The notes under the pieces were generated by a model. The model worked only from the letters and a program-made list of their open reading frames with translations, did not search any database and was not told the DNA's origin. Shown here one piece after another: positions 1-5,373 of a DNA stretch of 12,234 nt (position 1 is the stretch's first letter; the number at the start of each line of letters is the position of its first letter). The stretch is from Bacillota bacterium (lineage in GTDB: Bacteria; Bacillota_C; Negativicutes; JAEYSJ01). A program made the position numbers and the translations under genes. The DNA lies in the NCBI GenBank assembly GCA_023434855.1, contig JAEYSJ010000177.1, positions 1 to 12,234 of the forward strand, given 5' to 3'.

Positions 1-16
1 CTGCTACATAGCCCAT
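1..16 (-). CDS. phnI: Start of probable phnI (partial, runs off left edge)
   Basis: Only five codons are visible (Met-Gly-Tyr-Val-Ala), beginning with an ATG on the minus strand one base after the phnH stop codon. PhnI proteins typically begin with a very similar Met-Tyr-Val-Ala sequence, and phnI follows phnH in canonical carbon-phosphorus lyase operons. A GGGAGGTG ribosome binding site lies inside the end of phnH, nine bases before the ATG, which supports translation from here. PhnI is the subunit that, with PhnG, PhnH and PhnL, attaches the phosphonate to ATP at the ribose. The identification rests on five residues plus context. Confidence 0.65.
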
Positions 17-613
17 TTAGGACAGCACCTCCCACCGCGTTACGCTGGATCGGGGAACACAGGCCACTTTCCCTGAATTATCGGCATAAATGACATCAAC
101 TCCCATGGGAAACTCTTGGTTAAGGCCGGCAATAGTCTGAAGATTGCTATCATCAAGTCCGCTGATATCCAGGCATGAACTGCCGTCGATTCCAGGGCCG
201 CTGAGCCACAGCTTAACACCTTTACCAGCAGCGGCGAGACTATCCACCATCATAATAAGCGTAGCACCTTTTTCCGGAGTAATAAGTGTCCCGCAGCAGG
301 TATCGATTAACTCTGGCCTCCCCTTCATACCGGCGGTAATGACGAATTCCGCACAATCTGTCTGACAGGCGGCGGCACCTGTATTAAGTATGATATAATC
401 GATGATATCCTGATTGAACGGCAGTACACTGAAACCTGTTTCACCGTCAAGCAGCGTCAAGCCGATTGCAGCGGCAGCCTGGTTTAGTCCTGGCGGCGGA
501 TTAATGCTGAGAGTTGGCAGTGAATTGACCTTGCCGGGTCGAGCCATGGCATCAAGTATCAGTCGGTAAATACGCTGGGTATCAAATACTTTGTCAAAAT
601 AAGCCTCAATCAT
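17..613 (-). CDS. phnH: Carbon-phosphorus lyase complex subunit PhnH
   Basis: 198 residues, the usual length for PhnH. The N-terminus (residues 5-27) carries the family signature: a Phe-Asp-x-Val-Phe-Asp-Thr-Gln stretch, then Leu-Asp-Ala-Met-Ala-Arg-Pro-Gly. PhnH is a core subunit of the cytoplasmic carbon-phosphorus lyase complex (PhnGHIJ) and takes part in making the ribose triphosphate-phosphonate intermediate, although it has no catalytic motif of its own. Its ATG overlaps the phnG stop codon by four bases (ATGA), the classic sign of translational coupling. The gene ends one base before the start of a probable phnI. The reading frame is intact. Confidence is high from both sequence and neighbours. 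Confidence 0.95.
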   Translation of the reverse strand: MIEAYFDKVFDTQRIYRLILDAMARPGKVNSLPTLSINPPPGLNQAAAAIGLTLLDGETGFSVLPFNQDIIDYIILNTGAAACQTDCAEFVITAGMKGRPELIDTCCGTLITPEKGATLIMMVDSLAAAGKGVKLWLSGPGIDGSSCLDISGLDDSNLQTIAGLNQEFPMGVDVIYADNSGKVACVPRSSVTRWEVLS

Positions 614-1029
614 TTCTTATCCTCCATAATGGCAAAATGCACCCGGGTCGCCGCAACAAGCGCCTCTTCCTTCTGTCGACGTTCTTTAATACGCTGTTCT
701 TCGTCAGCAATGGCCCGCATAATATCTTTTTCTTCCGCTACATTCGCTGCCAGTGCAGCGTCGATAACCGCTATACACAACGCCCGAACAGGATCTTCTT
801 CGATCACGAAACCAAACCCCATAACATTGCCAATACTAACAGTTGCCTCAGTCATCAACACTTCCCCCAGATTAAAAGGTGCGTGTCCTACACTATCAAT
901 CGCCCGCATCATAACCATACAGGTTTCCGGTTGCTGTAATACTTCTATCTCATGCTTGGCGGCAATCATTTCCGCCAAGTCTTCCCAAACCGCAAGTTCA
1001 CCCTCAGCCAGTATCTCCCTTACTTCCAT
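610..1029 (-). CDS. phnG: Carbon-phosphorus lyase complex subunit PhnG
   Basis: 139 residues from the chosen ATG. A GTG three codons upstream (position 1038) is in frame, but it is itself part of the GGGGTG ribosome binding site, which sits six bases before the ATG at 1029, so the ATG is preferred. The family core is visible: Phe-Asn-Leu-Gly-Glu-Val-Leu-Met-Thr-Glu-Ala (residues 52-62), then a Gly-rich stretch and an Ala-rich helix with Ile-Asp-Ala-Ala-Leu-Ala (89-94). PhnG is a small subunit of the carbon-phosphorus lyase core and works with PhnI in coupling phosphonate to the ribose of ATP. The C-terminal 40 residues are charged and helical. It lies 15 bases after phnE and is coupled to phnH. 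Confidence 0.93.
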   Translation of the reverse strand: MEVREILAEGELAVWEDLAEMIAAKHEIEVLQQPETCMVMMRAIDSVGHAPFNLGEVLMTEATVSIGNVMGFGFVIEEDPVRALCIAVIDAALAANVAEEKDIMRAIADEEQRIKERRQKEEALVAATRVHFAIMEDKK

Positions 1030-1044
1030 CTTTTTCACCCCGAA

Positions 1045-1863
1045 TTACAATATTTTAGACCGGATATAGGACGACACATAATCAACACCTATAACCATTA
1101 CCAGAATAATAAGAAGAATTGTCGTCATATCCTGGTACATAAAAAGGCGCATACTTGTAATTAATTCGAAACCGATACCACCTGCTCCGACTATTCCCAG
1201 GATGGTTGCGGAACGAAAATTAAGCTCCCAGCGGTAAAGGCAAAGGGTAACAAACTCTGGTAACACCTGGGGTATAATGGCATATGTAATTACCTGCCAT
1301 TTGTTGGCACCGGTAGCCAATAATGCTTCCACCGGACCAGGGTCAATGTTTTCGATAGAATCTGCCAGAAATTTACCCAACATACCTACAGAGTGAAAAG
1401 CTAAAGCCAATACACCCGGAAACGGCCCTAAGCCAACTGCGGCGACAAAAATCAGGGCAAAAATAATCTCTGATATTGACCGTGCAGCGTTTAATACAAA
1501 GCGTCCTGCATTATACAATAACGGGTGGGGAGAAATGTTTCGTGCCGCAATCAGACCGAAGGGAATGGTAAAGAATATAGCCAGAGTTGTACCCCAAATG
1601 GAAATCTGGATAGTCTCAATTGTTGGATTGACCAGCCGTGGTAGAATTGTTAAATTTGGCGGAAGCATCCGCCCAACAATATCTGCCATCTGCGGCACGC
1701 CTTTAACCAGTTCCGCAGCACTGAGGTGAGTGCCGGCAGCACTCCAGATATAAACAATTCCAAGAAATATCACCAATACCAGCCGTTTAAGCGTCAGCCA
1801 GGTATTCTGAAACAAGGGTAATGGCGGCCGGACAAATAAGCTGGCCGGCTTACGCATGAGCAT
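1045..1863 (-). CDS. phnE: Phosphonate ABC transporter permease PhnE
   Basis: 272-residue inner-membrane permease with about six hydrophobic segments (near residues 27-43, 88-107, 130-145, 148-165, 217-235 and 247-263). The EAA loop that docks on the ATPase is at residues 179-198, starting Glu-Ala-Leu-Leu-Ala-Thr-Gly-Ala. The sequence Thr-Ile-Glu-Thr-Ile-Gln-Ile-Ser (81-88), followed by Ala-Ala-Arg-Asn before the third segment, is typical of PhnE. The protein forms the membrane channel of the PhnCDE phosphonate importer. The start overlaps the end of phnC by 14 bases, indicating coupled translation. An AGGTG lies four bases before the first ATG and ten before a second ATG two codons later, so either could be used. 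A single phnE is present, with no split into phnE1/phnE2. Confidence 0.94.
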   Translation of the reverse strand: MLMRKPASLFVRPPLPLFQNTWLTLKRLVLVIFLGIVYIWSAAGTHLSAAELVKGVPQMADIVGRMLPPNLTILPRLVNPTIETIQISIWGTTLAIFFTIPFGLIAARNISPHPLLYNAGRFVLNAARSISEIIFALIFVAAVGLGPFPGVLALAFHSVGMLGKFLADSIENIDPGPVEALLATGANKWQVITYAIIPQVLPEFVTLCLYRWELNFRSATILGIVGAGGIGFELITSMRLFMYQDMTTILLIILVMVIGVDYVSSYIRSKIL

Positions 1864-2632
1864 AATTCACCTGCGAGCAGCCAAAGTTCTCTTCTCCCGA
1901 GCTTACTGCAGCATCGTAAATACGCTCCACATCGCCTGCTGTCAGCATGATAGCTGGTTTATCAAAAACAATAGCGCCTTCTTTAATACCGATTATCCTC
2001 TCAGCATAGCGGGTTGCCAATTCAATGTTGTGCAAGCTGACAACAAGGGTGATATTATCCTGTTCCTTGATAGCCTTTAGCGTTTCCATCACTCGCTCCG
2101 CAGATTTCGGGTCAAGGCTGGCAACAGGTTCATCTGCCAGAATAATATTTGGACACTGGGCCAATGCCCGCGCAATGCCCACCCGTTGCTGCTGTCCTCC
2201 GCTAAGCTGGTCGGCCCGCTGGTGGGCTTTATGCTCTAATCCCACCCGTTCAAGGCAATGCAAGGCTAACTCAATGTCCTGCTGAGGAAAAAGTTTAAGA
2301 TAGCTTGCAAAAATGTTAGTATGGGCCATTCGACCGCACAGTACGTTCTCAAGTACCGTCAACCTTTTGACCAGGTTGAACTGTTGGAAAATCATCCCCA
2401 CCTTGCGCCGGATCTTCTCCAGCCGCTGCTGACTATGTACCGGCTCGCCCTGGACATATACTTCACCACTGCAAGGCTTGACCAGACCGTTAATGCAGCG
2501 CAGCAAGGTTGATTTGCCTGCACCGCTGGGGCCGAGTAGTACAACAAACTGCCCCTGCTGGATTTCAAGATTAATACCCCGTAACGCCTTAGTACCTGCA
2601 TACTCTTTGCGTAACCCATTAATCGCAATCAT
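1850..2632 (-). CDS. phnC: Phosphonate ABC transporter ATP-binding protein PhnC
   Basis: 260 residues, normal length. Visible motifs in order: Walker A Gly-Pro-Ser-Gly-Ala-Gly-Lys-Ser (34-41), the Q-loop around Phe-Gln-Gln-Phe-Asn-Leu-Val (82-88), the ABC signature Leu-Ser-Gly-Gly-Gln (143-147), Walker B Ile-Ile-Leu-Ala-Asp-Glu-Pro (163-169) and the switch histidine (201). All catalytic residues are present. The protein is the cytoplasmic ATPase driving phosphonate import through PhnE. A GGAGG ribosome binding site lies nine bases before the ATG. The gene begins 76 bases after phnD, and that gap holds a hairpin that may reduce its transcription relative to phnD. PhnC rather than another importer ATPase is inferred from family resemblance plus flanking phnD and phnE. 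Confidence 0.95.
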   Translation of the reverse strand: MIAINGLRKEYAGTKALRGINLEIQQGQFVVLLGPSGAGKSTLLRCINGLVKPCSGEVYVQGEPVHSQQRLEKIRRKVGMIFQQFNLVKRLTVLENVLCGRMAHTNIFASYLKLFPQQDIELALHCLERVGLEHKAHQRADQLSGGQQQRVGIARALAQCPNIILADEPVASLDPKSAERVMETLKAIKEQDNITLVVSLHNIELATRYAERIIGIKEGAIVFDKPAIMLTAGDVERIYDAAVSSGEENFGCSQVNYAHA

Positions 2633-2669
2633 ATAGGACTGCCTCCTTAATTTATTAGGCCGGTTGGGG

Positions 2670-2705
2670 AAAAGCGAGCCACCGCCCTAGCAGAGGCTCG
2701 CTTTT
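2670..2705 (-). terminator. Hairpin between phnD and phnC (possible attenuator)
   Basis: An 11-base-pair perfect stem (AAAAGCGAGCC with GGCTCGCTTTT) and a 14-base loop begin three bases after the phnD stop codon. On the minus strand the 3' arm ends in TTTT, but the sequence after it is C-rich rather than a T-tract. It is therefore better read as a partial terminator or RNA-stabilising stem. It would allow more phnD binding protein than PhnC/PhnE, as is common in ABC importer operons. Confidence 0.65.
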
Positions 2706-2708
2706 CTG

Positions 2709-3617
2709 TTACTTTTTCGATAGATCCAGATTGAGAATTTTAGCCGTATCCCGGATAATGTTATAATTGGCGTCACTCGTATCTGCATACCCTTCCACTG
2801 CGCCGCCATAAGCACGAAGCGCCGCCGGGTCTTCTTTCGCAATATTTAAAAATGCCTCTTTTATCGTAGTTTTAAGGCTGTTTGGCAAGTCTTTGCGCCA
2901 AGCCCACACCGATCCCGGAATAGGTTCGGACTGGTAAATTACCTTAACATCCTGGTCGCTGATCAGCTGTTTTTCTTTCATATTGCCATAAGTAATATCG
3001 TCCATAGAAGCGGCGTCGACCTTGTGGTTCTTTACCGCCAGCGCAGCAGCGTCATGACTGCCGGCGTAGATTACGCTCTTAAAATCTTTGTCCGGATCAA
3101 TGTTTTTTTGTTTGTAAAAGGAACGGGGAATTAGATTGCCAGAAGTGGAGGCAGGATCAACAAAAGCGTATGTATGGCCTTTAATGTCTTCCAGCTTTTC
3201 GATACCGCTACCGGGATAAGATATTACAATACTTTTGTAAGAAGTGCCGGTACCTTTTCGGATTTCGACAGTATAAGCCTCCGCATTGGCTTTGTCGACG
3301 GCAAGTATATAAGAAAACGGTCCAAAGTAGGCGATATCAAGTTTTCCGGAACGCATTGCTTCGATAACACCTGAATAGTCAGTAGCCACAAATAGTTCGA
3401 CAGGCAGGCCGGTCTTTTTTTCCAAATAGGCAGTCAGTGGTTTATAGGCCTCCCGGATTTTTTGGCCATCTTCAGCCGGAATGGCGCCGACCCTCAACAC
3501 TTTCATTTCCGGTGCCGGTTGGGCAGTGTTTGAGGTAGTGGCTGAGCACCCTGCAACCAAAAACACTGCCAGTAATAAACTCAACGCAAGCAGAAAACCA
3601 AAGCTTTTCCTTTTCAT
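2709..3617 (-). CDS. phnD: Phosphonate ABC transporter substrate-binding lipoprotein PhnD
   Basis: 302 residues. Lys/Arg-rich start, hydrophobic signal (residues 6-20) and lipobox Leu-Val-Ala-Gly-Cys with Cys24 as the lipidated residue, so the mature protein is anchored outside the membrane. The PhnD/phosphate-phosphonate binding family is shown by Tyr-Phe-Gly-Pro-Phe-Ser-Tyr (97-103) and Phe-Val-Asp-Pro-Ala-Ser-Thr-Ser-Gly-Asn (152-161), which line the ligand pocket in this family. The start chosen is the second of two adjacent ATGs (3617), six bases after AGGAGG. The other ATG is at 3620, and an in-frame GTG at 3632 overlaps the ribosome binding site and is unlikely. The gene starts 22 bases after the repressor gene. 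The natural ligand (2-aminoethylphosphonate, methylphosphonate, phosphite or other) cannot be read from the sequence. Confidence 0.94.
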   Translation of the reverse strand: MKRKSFGFLLALSLLLAVFLVAGCSATTSNTAQPAPEMKVLRVGAIPAEDGQKIREAYKPLTAYLEKKTGLPVELFVATDYSGVIEAMRSGKLDIAYFGPFSYILAVDKANAEAYTVEIRKGTGTSYKSIVISYPGSGIEKLEDIKGHTYAFVDPASTSGNLIPRSFYKQKNIDPDKDFKSVIYAGSHDAAALAVKNHKVDAASMDDITYGNMKEKQLISDQDVKVIYQSEPIPGSVWAWRKDLPNSLKTTIKEAFLNIAKEDPAALRAYGGAVEGYADTSDANYNIIRDTAKILNLDLSKK

Positions 3618-3639
3618 CATTCTCCTCCTCACAAATTCA

Positions 3640-4365
3640 TTACCAGGCTATACTGAGTTTAGCTAAGTCACCGCGATAACAGGAAAGATTATATTCTATC
3701 AGGATGTCATCCTGGGATTTTAACAGGTTTTCAGCTTTTAATACCGGCATATTACTGGGAATGCCCAGCAGCAAAGCTTCTTCCTGACTGGGAAAAGTTG
3801 CCCGCACTAGTGATTTAACCCGTTTAAGGTTTATACCATATTGTTCAAAGATTTGTGACAATGAACGGAAATTACCGATATTTTTCAAAAAGTCCGGGAA
3901 GTACTTGACTGGCAGAAAAATTTGGGATACAAGGAAAGGTCTCTCATTAACAAATCGTAATACCTGTAGATAGTATACCTGTTCATCAGCATCCAGACCC
4001 AACGCTGTCTGAACATCATTTGGTGCCGCTATTTCCGCCGCCCTCATAATTTTATTGCCAGGAATGCGGCCTGAATTAACGATATTATCAGTAAAGCGAT
4101 TTTTGGGGGATAGCTGATATTCAATACAATCAAGCGGTGCTTTTGCTACAAATGTTCCCCGTCCCCGCACCTTATACAACACGCCCAGGCGACAGAGCTC
4201 GCCAATTGCCTGCCGTACAGTGTGCCGGTTTACCTGATAGGCCTCACTCATCTCCGATTCGCTGGGAATCTGCTGACCTTCCCTCAGGAAACCTGCGGTA
4301 ATTTGTTGTTGCACTATATCCATTAGTTGTCGGTAATAAGGAATACCATTTTCCCTGTCAACCAT
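3640..4365 (-). CDS. phnF: PhnF-like GntR/HutC family transcriptional repressor
   Basis: 241 residues, the usual size. The N-terminal winged helix-turn-helix (about 8-75) has the GntR landmarks Pro-Tyr-Tyr-Arg-Gln-Leu, Leu-Pro/Ile-Pro-Ser-Glu-Ser-Glu, Asn-Arg-His-Thr-Val-Arg-Gln-Ala and the wing Val-Arg-Gly-Arg-Gly-Thr-Phe-Val. The remainder (about 90-235) fits the UTRA effector domain. As the first gene of the phosphonate operon it probably represses its own transcription and that of phnDCEGHI. The perfect palindrome at 4392-4403, 27 bases before the ATG, matches the known HutC-subfamily operator consensus, supporting autoregulation. AGAGGG, about eight bases before the ATG, is the ribosome binding site. 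The gene symbol is inferred from position. The effector is unknown; phosphate, a phosphonate or a lyase intermediate are the plausible classes. Confidence 0.88.
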   Translation of the reverse strand: MVDRENGIPYYRQLMDIVQQQITAGFLREGQQIPSESEMSEAYQVNRHTVRQAIGELCRLGVLYKVRGRGTFVAKAPLDCIEYQLSPKNRFTDNIVNSGRIPGNKIMRAAEIAAPNDVQTALGLDADEQVYYLQVLRFVNERPFLVSQIFLPVKYFPDFLKNIGNFRSLSQIFEQYGINLKRVKSLVRATFPSQEEALLLGIPSNMPVLKAENLLKSQDDILIEYNLSCYRGDLAKLSIAW

Positions 4366-4391
4366 TTTAATATCCCTCTTTTGTCATGCAG

Positions 4392-4403
4392 ACGTCTAGA
4401 CGT
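4392..4403. promoter_or_regulatory. HutC/PhnF-type operator palindrome
   Basis: ACGTCTAGACGT is a perfect 12-base palindrome. Its core GTCTAGAC matches the consensus GTMTAKAC described for operators of the HutC subfamily of GntR regulators, the subfamily to which PhnF belongs. It lies between the leader hairpin and the ribosome binding site of the repressor gene, consistent with repression of the phn operon by its first gene product. The match to the consensus is direct; binding is inferred. Confidence 0.75.
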
Positions 4404-4412
4404 GCCCCGTAT

Positions 4413-4452
4413 ATTACTAGTGCCGCTCCCGTTTGGGAGCGGCACTAGTAAT
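4413..4452. repeat. Perfect 18-bp inverted repeat in the phn operon leader
   Basis: Two 18-base arms (from ATTACTAGTGCCGCTCCC) are exactly complementary, with a four-base loop. The stem is GC-rich at its tip. Neither strand has a T-tract after it, so it is not a textbook intrinsic terminator. It sits 10 bases upstream of the operator palindrome on the promoter side of the repressor gene. It could be a structured 5' leader of the phn transcript, a block to divergent transcription, or a regulator site. Confidence 0.7.
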
Positions 4453-4610
4453 AAAGTTTTATCTCAATTGAGGGGGCAATTGAAGCATTTCTTATTTTTA
4501 TTATCGCATAGCAATAACCTGAATGTGTTATAACCATGTTAATTTTTGGTAAACTTATTACTATTATGCTTGTCAGCTTTTAGAATCATCTATACCTTTT
4601 TGTAATAACT

Positions 4611-4619
4611 TGCTATACT
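4611..4619 (+). promoter_or_regulatory. Extended -10 promoter of the Cys-rich small gene
   Basis: TGCTATACT fits the extended -10 pattern TGnTATAAT with one mismatch. A -35 box is not clear, which is normal for extended -10 promoters. The predicted transcript start near 4626 would give a leader of about 30 bases containing a strong GGGAGG ribosome binding site. Confidence 0.55.
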
Positions 4620-4654
4620 TAGAGCATAGAAGAAATTTTCGGGAGGGACTAAAC

Positions 4655-4897
4655 ATGCGGGAAACAATTACAATTAATAGAATTATTCAATGTTCCTTTA
4701 CCGGCAAGGAAGTAGCTCAACAAATTTCAGCTTATGCGTTAACCATCGAGGGAAAGGAATGCACCAGTGAAATACTTACGAAATACTGCAGTGGTGAACA
4801 CGTCTGTAAAAGCCCGGATTGCCAGTTTGTCATCGGCTTATCGGGAAAAGCTTATACCAAATCACTTGAAAGTGTGTATAAGTGTTTTGATAACTAG
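4655..4897 (+). CDS. Small cysteine-rich protein of unknown function
   Basis: 80 residues starting Met-Arg-Glu-Thr-Ile. The ATG at 4655 is chosen because GGGAGGG lies eight bases before it; an in-frame TTG at 4610 falls inside the promoter and is rejected. The protein has six cysteines (13, 36, 45, 51, 56, 77), three of them in a C-x5-C-x4-C cluster, and no signal peptide or membrane segment. Such spacing could bind zinc or an iron-sulfur cluster, or form disulfides, but no family is recognised. The gene has its own promoter and terminator, so it is a single-gene transcript. It diverges from the phosphonate operon and may or may not be related to it. Confidence 0.8.
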   Translation: MRETITINRIIQCSFTGKEVAQQISAYALTIEGKECTSEILTKYCSGEHVCKSPDCQFVIGLSGKAYTKSLESVYKCFDN

Positions 4898-4965
4898 TCA
4901 ATTTTTCTCCTATAACATTTGTCAAATATTTTACTATTATCTAATACAAAAAATAAATTCAGTTT

Positions 4966-5026
4966 AATAAACTTAAAAATCCGGCATTCTCGCAATCTCG
5001 CGGGATGCCGGATTTTTAAGTTTATT
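4966..5026. terminator. Very long hairpin terminator after the Cys-rich gene
   Basis: The arms pair perfectly over 22 bases (starting AATAAACTTAAAAATCCGGC), with a less perfect CG-rich tip around AATCTC. The stem contains an A-run on the left and a T-run on the right, so it should terminate transcription in either direction. It lies 68 bases after the stop codon of the small gene. The arm is much longer than needed for an intrinsic terminator. Confidence 0.8.
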
Positions 5027-5060
5027 GAGTGGCAACTTATCAGACGTAACTAGTGTATTA

Positions 5061-5088
5061 TGATAAAAAATATTAATATTTTTTATCA
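5061..5088. repeat. Perfect 28-base AT-rich palindrome
   Basis: The left arm TGATAAAAAATATT is followed directly by its exact reverse complement, with no spacer. One end begins TGATA and the other ends TATCA. It could act as a dimeric regulator operator or as a hairpin with a T-run. It lies about 190 bases upstream of the -35 element of the channel-like gene. Confidence 0.75.
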
Positions 5089-5240
5089 AAAAATGTTGAT
5101 TAATGTAAAAAAGAAGGTTTCAGTAGAGTATTGTGCGAATTATTCCAATAAAATGTTTCGAATCTCTAATACATTCGGAATATTCATTAAATTATAAGAA
5201 AGGATGGTTAAGAAAAACGTTCCGTTTTTCGAACAGTGAA

Positions 5241-5306
5241 GAATTTACTTTTCGGCTAAAGAGCAGGTAATCAACTGTTTGCAGCCGCCCGAAAAGTTAT
5301 AAATTC
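5241..5306. repeat. Inverted repeat bracketing the channel-gene promoter
   Basis: GAATTT plus ACTTTTCGG (5241-5255) is complementary to CCGAAAAGT (5289-5297) plus AAATTC (5301-5306), leaving three unpaired bases (5298-5300). The right arm covers the spacer end and the -10 box of the promoter at 5275-5303. Half-site CCGAAAAGT also occurs in the speD promoter. This arrangement suits a repressor that binds two half-sites around the promoter. Confidence 0.65.
5275..5303 (+). promoter_or_regulatory. Promoter of the channel-like gene
   Basis: -35 CTGTTT (5275-5280), 17-base spacer ending CCCGAAAAGT, -10 TATAAA (5298-5303). The same layout and spacer end occur at the speD promoter (8504-8532, minus strand). 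The predicted start near 5310 gives a leader of about 64 bases. Confidence 0.6.
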
Positions 5307-5373
5307 TGATACAGTTAAAAAGTAGAATTATATTTGGGTGCAGTAAAAATATGAGAGGGGATTAGAAAAAGAC

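Larger units (their letters stand above)
4366..4654. other. Divergent intergenic region between the phn operon and the Cys-rich gene
   Basis: No gene is visible. Going from left to right it holds the repressor ribosome binding site, the operator (4392-4403), the 18-bp hairpin (4413-4452), a smaller inverted repeat TCAATTG/CAATTGA (4464-4470 and 4477-4483) and, for the plus-strand gene, an extended -10 promoter. For the phn operon a possible extended -10 element reads TGCGATAAT on the minus strand (4500-4508), but no convincing -35 accompanies it, so the phn promoter is uncertain. Confidence 0.5.
5027..5373 (+). other. Structured regulatory region upstream of the channel-like gene
   Basis: No coding region is visible. 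It contains the 28-base palindrome (5061-5088), an imperfect inverted repeat GAATTATTCC/GGAATATTC around 5138-5186, an 8-bp hairpin GAAAAACG/CGTTTTTC at 5212-5230 that ends in T residues, and a long inverted repeat bracketing the core promoter (5241-5306). I compared it with the cyclic di-GMP riboswitch and found no match to its conserved core. Confidence 0.5.

Noticed and set aside
629..1069. Plus-strand open frame of 146 codons
   Set aside because: It lies antisense to phnG, has low-complexity Ser/Ala/Ile composition, and no ribosome binding site; it is a shadow of the real gene.
2392..2628. Minus-strand frame inside phnC
   Set aside because: It overlaps the Walker A region of phnC in another frame and lacks a start signal of its own.
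3618..3632. GTG start for phnD
   Set aside because: The codons after the GTG are themselves the AGGAGG ribosome binding site for the ATG pair.
4413..5026. Pair of long hairpins as ends of a miniature transposon
   Set aside because: The two hairpins have unrelated arm sequences, no target-site duplication was seen, and each has a plausible local role.
5200..5373. Cyclic di-GMP or other known riboswitch before the channel-like gene
   Set aside because: Stems are present, but I could not match the conserved core of the cyclic di-GMP riboswitch, and the best inverted repeat overlaps a promoter.
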